DNA of 64,000 bases from Paenibacillus sp. 481 (GCF_021223605.1 NZ_CP075175.1:4419501-4483500); one strand, 5' to 3'; positions 8,948 to 17,456 are shown, numbered from the stretch's first letter. A program made the numbers and translations. Notes: generated by a model not told the origin, from the sequence alone.

Positions 8948-9403
8948 ATGAAATCAATTCGTAATGCGGCAAAAGCGGTTATTATTCAGGAGGATCATGT
9001 GTTGTTGACGCGCAACGTCGACCAAGACGGTCATTATTATTTGTTTCCTGGCGGAGGTCAGGAGAACGGGGAAGAACTGCGCGACACCGTTATTCGGGAA
9101 TGTATGGAGGAACTCGGTTGTGAAGTGGAGATTCGTGATCTCATCCATTTGCGCGAATATATTGGGAAAAATCATCAATTTTCAGTTGGTGGCGCCGATT
9201 TTCATCAAGTTGAATTTTATTTTAGTGCTCGACTCATCGGAGAGCCTGAATCCTTTCAGGGCACGAATATAGATGAGAAACAGGATGGGGTCGAGTGGAT
9301 TCCACTGGATACGATTGATGAGCTGCGTGTTTACCCGTATCAGTTGGCTTTGCTCTTAAAGAAGAGACAGACATTACCTACGTATTTAGGAGATACTAAT
9401 TAA
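8948..9403 (+). CDS. NUDIX hydrolase
   Basis: This 151-residue enzyme of the pyrophosphohydrolase superfamily carries a full Nudix box at about residues 37-59: GGGQENGEELRDTVIREC followed by MEELG, fitting GX5EX7REUXEEXGU. The two terminal Glu residues would bind Mg2+. The substrate is probably a nucleoside diphosphate linked to another moiety, but it cannot be told from sequence. AAGGAG lies ten bases upstream of the ATG. Its TAA shares one base with the ATG of the following GNAT gene, so the two are cotranscribed and translationally coupled. Confidence 0.88.
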   Translation: MKSIRNAAKAVIIQEDHVLLTRNVDQDGHYYLFPGGGQENGEELRDTVIRECMEELGCEVEIRDLIHLREYIGKNHQFSVGGADFHQVEFYFSARLIGEPESFQGTNIDEKQDGVEWIPLDTIDELRVYPYQLALLLKKRQTLPTYLGDTN

Positions 9404-10341
9404 TGAGTGAAGATCATGTAAGAGCTGGGGGACATTTAACCCATTTGACAACGGAAATAGCTGATGAGTTGGAGCGGTCAGAGATTACATATATGAAGGA
9501 TCGAATGAAAGCGATTCAAGAACAGTCTGGTAACCCTGAAGGGATCATGGTGGAGCAAATGGGAAGTGCACATTTGTTCTATAGTCGAACGATGCCGTGG
9601 CCCCAATTTAATACGGTCAAAGGCTTGCGCCGCGAGGATGTAAGTCAGCTTGATGATATTATAGCTTTCTATGCGGCACGTAACCGTGTGCCGCAGTTCG
9701 AGATTGTGCCAGGGCAAGCTCACATCGAGCTGTTTCAGGCACTAGCTCAACGAGGGTTTATGCAGAGCGGATTTCATGCGACGTTATATGCGCAACCAGA
9801 GGCAATTGCAGAGTTGATTACAGATGATGAGAGGACTACTGGATTGCTAGGATCACCAAGATCAGCAAGATTGTCAGAAGCTTCTGAAGCGTCAGAATTG
9901 TCAGGATCGTTAAGGCTGCCGAAAGGTAAGTTGCGTATTTGCCAAATAGGGGAGCATGATGTGGAGACGTATGCAACGATTCATTGTCTCGGAACTGGAT
10001 TAGGAGAGAACGGGATTTCACATGTAGCTCGGAACAATACGGTCTTGATGGGGCGTCCGGGCTGGTCATTCTACATTGGCTATGTCGAGGACGTAGCAGC
10101 AGCGGTAGGCGTTATGTATGAGCAGCATGGAGTCGCTTCGTTGACGTTTGCGGCGACACTGCCTGAATATCGCGGTCTCGGATTGCAGACAGCGCTGTTG
10201 CGCCGACGTATAAGCGATGCACGTCATCGTTGCGCATGGGTTGTCAGCCAAGCGGCTTATTTATCGGTTAGTCATCGCAATATGGAGCGGGTAGGAATGC
10301 GGCTAGGCTACACACGTGCAACTTGGACAAAGGTGACATAA
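9403..10341 (+). CDS. GNAT-family N-acetyltransferase
   Basis: The 312-residue protein has a clear acetyl-CoA-binding motif A near residue 250 (LPEYRGLGLQTALLRRRI) followed by a YLSVSHRNMERVGMRLGY C-terminal segment typical of GNATs. The N-terminal half is less conserved and may be a second, degenerate GNAT lobe. Between the halves (DNA 9841-9915) is a Ser/Leu/Glu-rich stretch including RLSEASEASELSGS, which looks like an in-frame tandem-repeat expansion in a linker. TAGGAG ahead of the ATG and the one-base overlap with the NUDIX gene support the start. Confidence 0.82.
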   Translation: MSEDHVRAGGHLTHLTTEIADELERSEITYMKDRMKAIQEQSGNPEGIMVEQMGSAHLFYSRTMPWPQFNTVKGLRREDVSQLDDIIAFYAARNRVPQFEIVPGQAHIELFQALAQRGFMQSGFHATLYAQPEAIAELITDDERTTGLLGSPRSARLSEASEASELSGSLRLPKGKLRICQIGEHDVETYATIHCLGTGLGENGISHVARNNTVLMGRPGWSFYIGYVEDVAAAVGVMYEQHGVASLTFAATLPEYRGLGLQTALLRRRISDARHRCAWVVSQAAYLSVSHRNMERVGMRLGYTRATWTKVT

Positions 10342-10452
10342 TCATATAATTTGTAAGAAGCCCATATAGTAGAAACTGAAAGATAGAACGTTAACGATAG
10401 GTCGTTTTCCGAGTAAAGCAAGCAGAGTCAACTTTTTTCTAACGTAAAACAG

Positions 10453-10481
10453 TTGAAAGAGGATGCGAGACGATGTATAAT
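10453..10481 (+). promoter_or_regulatory. Sigma-A promoter of the flavodoxin gene
   Basis: TTGAAA at 10453-10458, a 17-base spacer and a perfect TATAAT at 10476-10481 predict transcription from about 10488. The leader to the flavodoxin start is about 120 bases. A second TATAAT at 10565-10570 has only a poor -35 (TTAATA) and is less convincing. Confidence 0.8.
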
Positions 10482-10492
10482 GTCGCTGGAGA

Positions 10493-10507
10493 TGAAAATG
10501 ATTATCA
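10493..10507. promoter_or_regulatory. Fur box overlapping the flavodoxin transcription start
   Basis: TGAAAATGATTATCA matches the 7-1-7 Fur core TGATAATNATTATCA at 13 of the 14 defined positions. It lies just downstream of the -10 element, about +5 to +20, where bound repressor would block initiation. This predicts iron-repressed, iron-starvation-induced expression of the flavodoxin, as known for the ykuNOP flavodoxins of Bacillus subtilis. Confidence 0.78.
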
Positions 10508-10608
10508 ATTTCATGCAGGCGTCATTTGGGGAGCTGCTGCATTAATATCGGACTATCGTACGCCTATAATACGTTAACTGGAAATCAATATATGTGGAGG
10601 GAATTACA

Positions 10609-11052
10609 TTGAAAACGATCTTAATTTATGCGAGTATGACAGGCAACACAGAAGAAATGGCTGAGGCGGTAGCAGCTGGAGTACGCGAAGCTGGTGGGGA
10701 TGTAACCGTTAAAGAAGTTCTGGATGCGAATGTGCATGATCTTAATGACTACGACGGTATTTTACTTGGGGCATATACATGGGGCGACGGCGAATTGCCG
10801 GATGAGTTCCTTGATTTTTACGATGATATGGCAGACTTGAACTTAGAAGGTAAAAAGGCAGCTGTGTTCGGCTCCTGTGACTCTTCATATGCAGAGTATG
10901 GGGCTGCGGTTGATATATTAACGAACAAGCTGAAAGAGCTTGGTGCAGAGGTTGTGCTTGAGGGCTTGAAAGTCGAGCTAACGCCAAAAGCGGCTGAAAA
11001 AGAATTGTGCAGTCAATTCGGACAAAAATTTATTGAACGTTTGAACAGCTAA
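10609..11052 (+). CDS. Flavodoxin, short-chain type
   Basis: This is a soluble FMN electron carrier of about 147 residues that can replace ferredoxin when iron is scarce. The FMN phosphate-binding loop ILIYASMTGNTEEMAEA is at the N terminus (YASMTGNTEE). The isoalloxazine loops YTWGDGELPDEF and FGSCDSSYAEYG are intact, and the length matches short-chain flavodoxins. The frame runs up to a GTG at 10594, but GGAGGG at 10596-10601 sits seven bases before a TTG at 10609, which puts the first strand (MKTILIYASMTGNT) exactly at the N terminus. TTG is therefore the chosen start. A promoter and Fur box upstream predict iron regulation. Confidence 0.92.
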   Translation: MKTILIYASMTGNTEEMAEAVAAGVREAGGDVTVKEVLDANVHDLNDYDGILLGAYTWGDGELPDEFLDFYDDMADLNLEGKKAAVFGSCDSSYAEYGAAVDILTNKLKELGAEVVLEGLKVELTPKAAEKELCSQFGQKFIERLNS

Positions 11053-11351
11053 ACCTAAACCGCCATCTTGGATTGAACGGTGACTCGTAAGATGAACACT
11101 TTGAAAAAAGTGCCCTCTTGCGGGGCATCGTTCATTTGTATGTTTACCCCTCTTTTGTGCCATCAGCCCCCTTTGAAAAGAAGCGAGGATTAACAAAGGC
11201 TTGCTTAAATCGTAACCGCCGTTACGGATAAAGCCTGAGAACTAAAAATATGTTCCATTCACGCTATGAATATGAGACAATTATTAATTGTGGTTAAAAG
11301 AAGCGGCCCTAATCCTGATATCGTTTAGATTAGAAAAAGGGGTAATCAAAC

Positions 11352-11879
11352 TTGAGTAATGATCAAACATCTGTGCACGAAGCTTCAGCAGAAAACACTG
11401 CACCTAAGCCCGACTTTACGAAGTACCAAGGACTTGGCGGCTGGTTAATTATTGTCCAAATCGGACTTATTCTTACACTGATTTCACAAGTTGTTAGCCT
11501 TCTGTTGGTCCAAATCCCATTTTTGTCGTCCAAGGAATGGGACTTTATTACGAATAGCAGCTCGGAATATTATGATCCGATGCTTATTGTACTCGTCGTT
11601 GTTGAGATTATTGGCAGTATCGCGTTATTGATTTTCGCGATTGTCACACTTACTTATTTTTATAAGCGGAAAAAGAGTCTTCCACAGCTATACATAATGA
11701 TGTTCGGCTTTAATCTTATTTATGCCATTGTGTGCGCGATTTTGTTCTATCAAATATCGATTCCGATGGAAGAAGATACATCTATCGTTAAGACTGTTTT
11801 CCGAGCGGCGCTGACTTGCCTAATTTGGACTCCGTACTTTTTACGCTCGAAACGAGTCAAAGCGACCTTTATTAACTAA
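11352..11879 (+). CDS. DUF2569-family integral membrane protein
   Basis: The 175-residue protein has four predicted membrane helices (about residues 32-55, 78-100, 113-135 and 150-163). The sequence GLGGWLIIVQIGLI before the first helix and RSKRVKATF at the end are hallmarks of DUF2569 (YdgK-like) proteins, whose function is unknown. Translation probably starts at a TTG with AAAGGGG about nine bases upstream. No ATG precedes the conserved region. The neighbours are unrelated small genes, and the 299 bases upstream (11053-11351) show only weak hairpins. Confidence 0.75.
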   Translation: MSNDQTSVHEASAENTAPKPDFTKYQGLGGWLIIVQIGLILTLISQVVSLLLVQIPFLSSKEWDFITNSSSEYYDPMLIVLVVVEIIGSIALLIFAIVTLTYFYKRKKSLPQLYIMMFGFNLIYAIVCAILFYQISIPMEEDTSIVKTVFRAALTCLIWTPYFLRSKRVKATFIN

Positions 11880-11882
11880 TGT

Positions 11883-12233
11883 TTAAGGTTCAAACGTAAT
11901 CGAGACGATTGTTTCTGGTTCAGCTTGAACGGTAATCGTTACGAGTACAGTAAATGGCTGGGTAGCTGATTTTAACCACAATTTAAATTTCTCTTGAAAT
12001 ATGTTGGGGGCTGTGGCAGTACGTCCTAAATATTTGTAATCTACAACGGGTAATTTATATTTTTCCATCGTACGTTTGACAGCGATTTGGCCCCATTTTG
12101 CATATTCGGGTTGGGCGTATTTGTTAACGGTGTGTTGCGCAGCAAAAGCCTCATTGGCAAAAGGGTGGCTAGTAGTCAGTACGGTGAGTCCGATACATGT
12201 TGCAATCGTAAGTGTTCGGATAAAATATCGCAT
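11883..12233 (-). CDS. DUF3889-family secreted protein
   Basis: This 116-residue protein has a typical Sec signal peptide (MRYFIRTLTIATCIGLTVL, cleavage probably around AFA-A near residue 32). The exported domain starts with the motif YAKWGQIAVKRTMEKYKLPV and VVDYKYLGR, as in the YqzG/YhdC (DUF3889) family, a small basic secreted protein of unknown role. An AAGGAGG site precedes the ATG. It is convergent with the DUF2569 gene, whose stop lies three bases from its own. Confidence 0.8.
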   Translation of the reverse strand: MRYFIRTLTIATCIGLTVLTTSHPFANEAFAAQHTVNKYAQPEYAKWGQIAVKRTMEKYKLPVVDYKYLGRTATAPNIFQEKFKLWLKSATQPFTVLVTITVQAEPETIVSITFEP

Positions 12234-12379
12234 CTTTGCAAGCCTCCTTCTGTTCCTTCCTACTGTTTCCTGAAAAAGTCGTCCTTAAACGTTAATGCAC
12301 AATATAAGGAAAAATGTTGGCAAAAGGGGTGCGGTGCTGGGGAGCATGTTGTACCATCATGTAATCGGAAAAGTAGGCA

Positions 12380-12422
12380 AAAAATAAGTCAATACCGCTC
12401 TTTACGTAGAAGCGGTATTGAC
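12380..12422 (-). terminator. Intrinsic terminator built into the 3' end of the stalk-domain gene
   Basis: The arms GTCAATACCGCT (12388-12399) and AGCGGTATTGAC (12411-12422) pair perfectly. Read on the minus strand they are followed by TTATTTTTT. The upstream arm is the last coding segment (encoding VNTAST) of the gene ending at 12402, so the stop codon lies in the loop. Confidence 0.85.
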
Positions 12423-12962
12423 AAAATCGAGTTCGCCTGAATCAATGAGTTGTATTGTTTTTGTAGTGCCGTCCCAATGGTAATTGATGCTGAATACATC
12501 TCGGAGCAACTGTAGGGGAACGAGCGTTGTATGGTTGAGAAGAACTGGGTTGGTCGTTAATGTAACATCCTTGCCGTTAACTTGCATATAGTCTGTTCTG
12601 GAGTTCCATGTAATGCCTGCATGAACACCTTTAATGATTACGGTCTGAGAGAGGGCTTCCCATCGTACTTGTAATGATAAAAAAGTCGATAGCTTCGCGA
12701 TAGGAATATAAGTCTTTCCACTAATGATATGACAATTGACTTTAATTAAATTACCTTCTCTATCAATTAAGCGAGCCTCCTGTGGAGATGCCTTAGGTAC
12801 CACTTTAATTGGTAGTGGTTCTGATGGCGTTGCTCTAATAGTAGCTATAGGTTCTACCACTGCGGCTGCAGCAATAGGCATTGCTGTGACTTGTGAGCTA
12901 ATAAGTATACAAGTTACAATCATGAAGCAAAATCTGATCTTGTTCTGTATGGATGAAAGCAT
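12402..12962 (-). CDS. Secreted copper-amine-oxidase-N (stalk) domain protein
   Basis: The exported protein has about 186 residues. A signal peptide (IRFCFMIVTCILISSQVTA, then a MPIAAAAV stretch) precedes one copper amine oxidase N-terminal-like domain, recognisable by ISGKTYIPIAKLSTFLSLQV, VRWEALSQTVIIKG and TTLVPLQLLRDVF followed by NYHWDGTTKTIQLI. In Paenibacillaceae this domain is a very common envelope or wall-associated module with no oxidase activity of its own. The frame extends 19 codons upstream, but a GGGGGGA site ten bases before the ATG at 12962 supports that start. Confidence 0.82.
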   Translation of the reverse strand: MLSSIQNKIRFCFMIVTCILISSQVTAMPIAAAAVVEPIATIRATPSEPLPIKVVPKASPQEARLIDREGNLIKVNCHIISGKTYIPIAKLSTFLSLQVRWEALSQTVIIKGVHAGITWNSRTDYMQVNGKDVTLTTNPVLLNHTTLVPLQLLRDVFSINYHWDGTTKTIQLIDSGELDFVNTAST

Positions 12963-13099
12963 AAAGCGTTTATCCCCCCTTATATAAGTTAGACGTATTT
13001 GAGGGCTAAAAAGTTTCAATAACGTTACTTTTTTACCTTTATTAATTTTACCTTAAAATATGTTGCAAGACAGATTTGGATGTTTATTGGGAGGATAAG

Positions 13100-13699
13100 A
13101 TGGACGTAGACTGGGGAAATATTCATTACTTAAAAAACGGAACAGAGCGCCAACGTTGCGCCTACTCATGTTTGATCAAACATCAAATTGTGACCGCGCT
13201 TGAACCTTATAACCCTGTACTCGTCGGGACGATTCCGCTGCAAATCGATGTGAAAAATAGTGATTTGGATATGATTTGTGAGGTGTACGCGCACAATCAG
13301 GAATTGTTTATTAGTGACGTGACACAAAAGTTCAGTCAGTATCCTTCATTTAAGCTCGAAGTGGGCGACCTTGCGATCACTTGCAATTTTGACACAGACG
13401 ACTTTCCCATTGAAATTTATGCGGAAGCTCGTCCTGTGACGGAGCAGAATGGCTACAGGCATATGGTAGCGGAAGCCCGCATTTTACGCGTGCTTGGTGA
13501 GGTGGCTGTTGCCGAGATCCGCCAGTTAAAAGAGGCAGGAATGAAGACAGAGCCTGCTTTTGCTGCGTATTTGCAACTACCAGGCGACCCATACGAAGCC
13601 ATGCTAGAGTGGTATGATAGGTGTGAAGAAGAGCTAGTACGAAGTCTTGCTCACTTTCAATGTTTAAAGGAGTTGTCTACTCACGATATAAGGGAGTAG
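13100..13699 (+). CDS. DUF4269 protein, nucleotidyltransferase-like
   Basis: This cytosolic protein of 199 residues matches the DUF4269 pattern: an opening YLKNGTERQRCAY segment, then LVGTIPLQIDVKNSDLDMIC, where the G-x(n)-SDLD element resembles the metal-binding loop of polymerase-beta-type nucleotidyltransferases, and FPIEIYAEARPV with a third acidic residue. The function is unknown, and a minimal nucleotidyltransferase role is inference. GGGAGG at 13089-13094 identifies ATG 13100 as the start and not the upstream in-frame ATG at 13076. It ends just before a strong terminator. Confidence 0.78.
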   Translation: MDVDWGNIHYLKNGTERQRCAYSCLIKHQIVTALEPYNPVLVGTIPLQIDVKNSDLDMICEVYAHNQELFISDVTQKFSQYPSFKLEVGDLAITCNFDTDDFPIEIYAEARPVTEQNGYRHMVAEARILRVLGEVAVAEIRQLKEAGMKTEPAFAAYLQLPGDPYEAMLEWYDRCEEELVRSLAHFQCLKELSTHDIRE

Positions 13700-13711
13700 G
13701 CAACTTTTTTT
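13672..13711 (+). terminator. Rho-independent terminator after the DUF4269 gene
   Basis: GTTGTCTACTC (13672-13682) pairs with GAGTAGGCAAC (13694-13704), allowing one G-T, and is followed by seven T residues at 13705-13711. The left arm overlaps the last codons of the gene. Confidence 0.88.
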
Positions 13712-14032
13712 GTGGGGTCAGGTGTTGCACCGCCAATTTGGATAACCGAGTTGTTTATACAGCGCAATGATAACGCAGTCAATCAGCGGAGCACAAACCT
13801 TCAGTTGGTAGTTGGGTGTGTGGGACTAGTCGTTCATGTTGCTGTATTTGCTCTATTGTATCGATTTTTTACACGAAAATGGATGAATAGAAGTCAAAAT
13901 GAGGATGAGAGGGAAGGAGAAGGACACCATTCGACATTTTCTTGTCATCTGCTTTTAGATGCTTCTAAGATGATATTAGAGCACTATAATAGAGTACTAG
14001 GACGTTTGGATCATCATGAGAAGGATTTATAG
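13712..14032 (+). CDS. Doubtful small membrane protein
   Basis: An open frame of up to 106 codons with no ATG near its beginning. The GTG at 13712 directly follows a terminator, and an internal TTG or GTG would have to be used. It encodes one strongly hydrophobic helix (LVVGCVGLVVHVAVFALLYR), a basic stop-transfer segment (TRKWMNRS) and an acidic tail (NEDEREGEGHH). That pattern looks protein-like, but no family is recognised and no clear ribosome site or promoter is visible. It could be a decayed gene. Confidence 0.3.
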   Translation: MGSGVAPPIWITELFIQRNDNAVNQRSTNLQLVVGCVGLVVHVAVFALLYRFFTRKWMNRSQNEDEREGEGHHSTFSCHLLLDASKMILEHYNRVLGRLDHHEKDL

Positions 14033-14180
14033 CTACACAATAATGAAGTGCATTTCGAGTGATTTTGTCGGAGTGTGCTATTTTTTTGTTTAAAATTGTA
14101 GAATGATGTTGTTTTTTGCGATTCATATAGTAAGATGAAAATAGTTCATTTCTTCCATAAAGAGCTACATAACTTCATAG

Positions 14181-15851
14181 ATGAACAGGAGTGCACAACA
14201 AAATATGGTTTCAAAGTCACAACCTTCCGTAATCGTACTCGGTGGCGGCGTCGCTGGAATGAGTGCTGCACACGAATTAGTAGAACGTGGATATCGAGTA
14301 TCTGTGTATGAAATGAGAACTACTCCCGGAGGAAAGGCACGCAGTATGCTTGTTCCTCAATCAGGTACGAATGGGCGCAAAGACCTGCCTGGAGAACACG
14401 GATTCCGTTTCTTCCCTAAATTTTACAAACATATCACGGATACGATGAAACGTATCCCATACAAACATAATGAAGACGGCGTATTTGATAATTTAGTAGA
14501 AGGAACGAATTTGGGGCTCGCTTTTTTTGATCGACCGATGCTGCCATTTCTTACGGAGTTTCCACAGTCGTTGGCTGACTGGCGGACATTGCTTAAATCG
14601 TTATTCGACAATAAGCTCGGGCTGAGCAATGAGGATGTCGAGCATTACGTCTCCTGCTTGTGGAAAGTATTAACGAGTTGTGACGAGCGCCGCTTACTTG
14701 ATTTTCAGCGCGAGTCGTGGTGGAACTTTCTTGAAGGGGATAAGCAATCCGATACATTCAAGCATATTTTTACAGGGCTAACACGTGTACTCGTTGCAGC
14801 TAAGGCGCGTGAAGCAAATGCTTGTACGATTGGTACGGTGGGAGCTACATTAATGCTAGACATGGTCCTTCCAGGAGGAAGCGCGGATCGGATGCTAAAT
14901 GGACCGACGAACGATGTATGGCTGCATCCATGGCTTGATCATTTGCGCGCAGAAGGCGTCGAATTTCATCTTGGAGCTAAAGTCGAACATATCGAATGTC
15001 AAGTTGGGAAGATTCAAAGTGTAACGATAAGTCAAAATGGCTCCAATGAAGTCATAACTGCCGACTATTATATTGCGGCGTTTCCAGTAGAAATTATGGC
15101 CAAATTACTTACGGATGAACTTGTGGCAGCTGACCCCTTGTTAGGTGGACTCACACAGTTAGCCGAATCTGTTGAGTGGATGAACGGCATACAGTTCTTC
15201 TTGAATCAAGATGTACCCGTTGTACATGGACATGCGATCTTAATGGATAGCCCGTGGGCGTTAACGCTCGTGTCGCAAGCGCAATTTTGGCCGGATTTTC
15301 CGATGGAGAGCTTTGGTAATGGTGATGTGCAGGGCGTGCTATCCATTGATATTTCCGACTGGGAAGAGCCAGGCCTCTTGTATGGCAAGCCCGCAATGAA
15401 ATGCACGAAAGAAGAAATTAAGGAAGAAGTATGGGAACAACTGAAGCGCAGTCTCAATGTCGAGCATACGATGTTGACAGACGACATGCTTGTGACATGG
15501 TTTTTAGATGAGGACATTCAGTTTCCTAACCCGCATGAAGTCATCAATATGGAACCGTTGCTCGTCAATCGTGTCCATACATGGAATTTACGGCCGAACG
15601 CTTACACGGCGATCCCGAATTTATTTTTAGCAGCTGATTACGTTCGGACCAATACGGATTTGGCGACAATGGAAGGGGCCAATGAAGCGGCTCGCCGAGC
15701 GGTTAACGCTATTATAGAAGCAAGTGGTTTTGATGCTCCTTATTGTAAAATATGGGATATGTACGAGTATCCTTTACTGTCAGCATGGCGTCAACATGAC
15801 CGCTCTCGATATGAACGCGGACTTCCGTGGAACGGTAAAATTATGGGCTAA
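14181..15851 (+). CDS. FAD-dependent amine oxidase / phytoene desaturase-like oxidoreductase
   Basis: This 556-residue flavoenzyme has an N-terminal dinucleotide fold VIVLGGGVAGMSAAHELVER, followed by the second motif YRVSVYEMRTTPGGKARS and the GEHGFRFFPKFY segment. The C-terminal FAD motif LFLAADYVRTNTDLATMEGA closes the fold. This is the arrangement of the amine oxidase/phytoene desaturase clan, in which related proteins are often labelled hydroxysqualene dehydroxylase. The actual substrate is unknown, and no carotenoid or hopanoid gene lies nearby. ATG 14205 is an alternative start, with AGGAG at 14187-14191 but a 13-base spacing. It is followed 61 bases later by a sensor kinase. Confidence 0.75.
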   Translation: MNRSAQQNMVSKSQPSVIVLGGGVAGMSAAHELVERGYRVSVYEMRTTPGGKARSMLVPQSGTNGRKDLPGEHGFRFFPKFYKHITDTMKRIPYKHNEDGVFDNLVEGTNLGLAFFDRPMLPFLTEFPQSLADWRTLLKSLFDNKLGLSNEDVEHYVSCLWKVLTSCDERRLLDFQRESWWNFLEGDKQSDTFKHIFTGLTRVLVAAKAREANACTIGTVGATLMLDMVLPGGSADRMLNGPTNDVWLHPWLDHLRAEGVEFHLGAKVEHIECQVGKIQSVTISQNGSNEVITADYYIAAFPVEIMAKLLTDELVAADPLLGGLTQLAESVEWMNGIQFFLNQDVPVVHGHAILMDSPWALTLVSQAQFWPDFPMESFGNGDVQGVLSIDISDWEEPGLLYGKPAMKCTKEEIKEEVWEQLKRSLNVEHTMLTDDMLVTWFLDEDIQFPNPHEVINMEPLLVNRVHTWNLRPNAYTAIPNLFLAADYVRTNTDLATMEGANEAARRAVNAIIEASGFDAPYCKIWDMYEYPLLSAWRQHDRSRYERGLPWNGKIMG

Positions 15852-15912
15852 TCCGTTTCATGGCGTGCATCTTTCGAGCGTTGTTTAGGCTGCGCATTGC
15901 TATGGAAAGGAA

Positions 15913-17178
15913 ATGTTAGCTTTGATTCAATCTATTATTGCACATGAAATAAAAGATTTGTTCTATATTATGAGCGCATGCCTCATGTTTTTAATTATTA
16001 CACCTAAGTTTATGTATAATCATAATCGGCGTAAAATATTGTTCGTCCTTATCTTAATCGTCTTGACGTTCTGTTATATCGGTTACGAAGAGATTAATCC
16101 TTTCGTGTATGCGGTGTATACAACGCCAGTCTGCCTAGCACTAGCTGCTCTATTCGAAGGCGTTATTCCAGGTATTTTTACGTGGTTGGCCTTTAATATT
16201 TGTGGTGTGTTGTTTGTGCAAAATGATTTTTTGCCGTCATTCGTCGGTTCGACGATCTTGTTGGCTATCGGTTGTTTTTTTCATTACCGGCAATTGATGC
16301 AAAGTACGTATTGGCGAATTTCTCTTCTTGCGATCACAATGCTTACAAGCTATCTGATCCCATTTCTATTCTTGTTTAACAAATGGGATGATGTGACGAG
16401 CGTGGAGATGATCATTGCCATTGTGGGATCCTATTTGTCGTCGATATTTGTAAGCTACCTTTACTATCACGTCAAAAATCAGGAACGATTAAGCGAAGAG
16501 CTATATCGGGCGGAAAAATATCAGGTAATTGGGCAGTTTGCAGCGTCTATTTCGCATGAGATCCGTAATCCGCTCACGACGGCGCACGGTTTTTTACAGC
16601 TGATGCGGCGCGAGAATTTAACGCCAGAGCAAATGGAAAAATACCGTTCCTATGCGATCGAAGGCATTAATCAAGCCAATGCGATCATTACGGATTATTT
16701 GAATTATGCCAAACCGACAGTTGAGCGTCCGAAGCCGCTCAATATCCAATGCGAGATTGATAGTGTTATGCCGATGATTACGTCACTTTGTGTGCTGTCG
16801 CAAATTGAACTAGACATTCAACATTTGTCTAAACAACCGATGTACGTCATGGGGGAATCCAAGAAATTCCAACAATGCTTGCTTAATATTATGAAAAATG
16901 CCATTGAAGCAATGGCGAACGGCGGTCATTTGAACGTGACGACGTGGTCAGATAAAGAAGGCGTCCATATTCATGTGAAAGATACAGGAGTAGGGATGAG
17001 TGACTATCAAATTAGACGAATCGGCATGCCTTTCTATACGACGAAAGAGAAGGGTACAGGCTTGGGCTTAATGGTCGTGATGAGCTTGGTGCAAGCCATG
17101 CACGGCAAAATATCGTACTATAGCCGACCAAATGAAGGCACGACATGTGTATTGTTGTTCAAACCATTGAAAATGTAA
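15913..17178 (+). CDS. Membrane sensor histidine kinase, sporulation-kinase-like
   Basis: The 421-residue kinase has about six membrane helices in residues 15-185, a short linker, then a HisKA domain with the phosphoacceptor H215 in SISHEIRNPLTTAHGF and a HATPase domain with N box LLNIMKNAIEAM, G1 DTGVGM and G2 GTGLGL. The multi-helix sensor followed directly by HisKA resembles the KinB/5TM-type kinases that feed the sporulation phosphorelay in Bacillales. There is no adjacent response regulator, which fits a phosphorelay kinase. The function as a sporulation kinase is inferred. Confidence 0.8.
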   Translation: MLALIQSIIAHEIKDLFYIMSACLMFLIITPKFMYNHNRRKILFVLILIVLTFCYIGYEEINPFVYAVYTTPVCLALAALFEGVIPGIFTWLAFNICGVLFVQNDFLPSFVGSTILLAIGCFFHYRQLMQSTYWRISLLAITMLTSYLIPFLFLFNKWDDVTSVEMIIAIVGSYLSSIFVSYLYYHVKNQERLSEELYRAEKYQVIGQFAASISHEIRNPLTTAHGFLQLMRRENLTPEQMEKYRSYAIEGINQANAIITDYLNYAKPTVERPKPLNIQCEIDSVMPMITSLCVLSQIELDIQHLSKQPMYVMGESKKFQQCLLNIMKNAIEAMANGGHLNVTTWSDKEGVHIHVKDTGVGMSDYQIRRIGMPFYTTKEKGTGLGLMVVMSLVQAMHGKISYYSRPNEGTTCVLLFKPLKM

Positions 17179-17183
17179 CCGTG

Positions 17184-17223
17184 AATAAGTCCAGCAGATG
17201 AGTAAGATGATGCTGGGCTTATT
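17184..17223 (+). terminator. Weak hairpin after the sensor kinase
   Basis: AATAAGTCCAGCA (17184-17196) pairs with TGCTGGGCTTATT (17211-17223) with one G-T pair. There is no T tract, so it may be an RNA-stabilising hairpin and not an efficient terminator. Confidence 0.4.
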
Positions 17224-17373
17224 CTGTATACGAATGGGTGGCGGGGAAGACAACCTCCCGATTATCACCATGTACCTAGCGAGCATATGACACTTCTAAC
17301 GTGATTCATGTAACAACATGATTGGCGGGGAGCGTCTTTTTTTATATTATTGGATCTAAAAGTATATTACGCA

Positions 17374-17400
17374 TAAATCAAGAGTGAAATTAACCGATAT
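17374..17400 (+). promoter_or_regulatory. Sigma-D (motility) promoter of the chemoreceptor gene
   Basis: TAAA at 17374-17377, exactly 15 bases, then ACCGATAT at 17393-17400. The Bacillus subtilis sigma-D consensus is TAAA-N15-GCCGATAT, so 11 of 12 defined bases match. It lies about 55 bases before the ATG of the chemoreceptor, placing the gene in the motility/chemotaxis regulon. Confidence 0.82.
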
Positions 17401-17456
17401 ATCATATATGATTAAAATATACATATAAGACATCTTAGTTACGAGGAGAAGAAGCT

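Noticed and set aside
10473-10577. Short open frame of 34 codons starting ATGTATAATG upstream of the flavodoxin
   Set aside because: Its first codons are the -10 element and its interior is the Fur box, so it cannot be translated from the promoter seen there. The sequence is explained by regulation.
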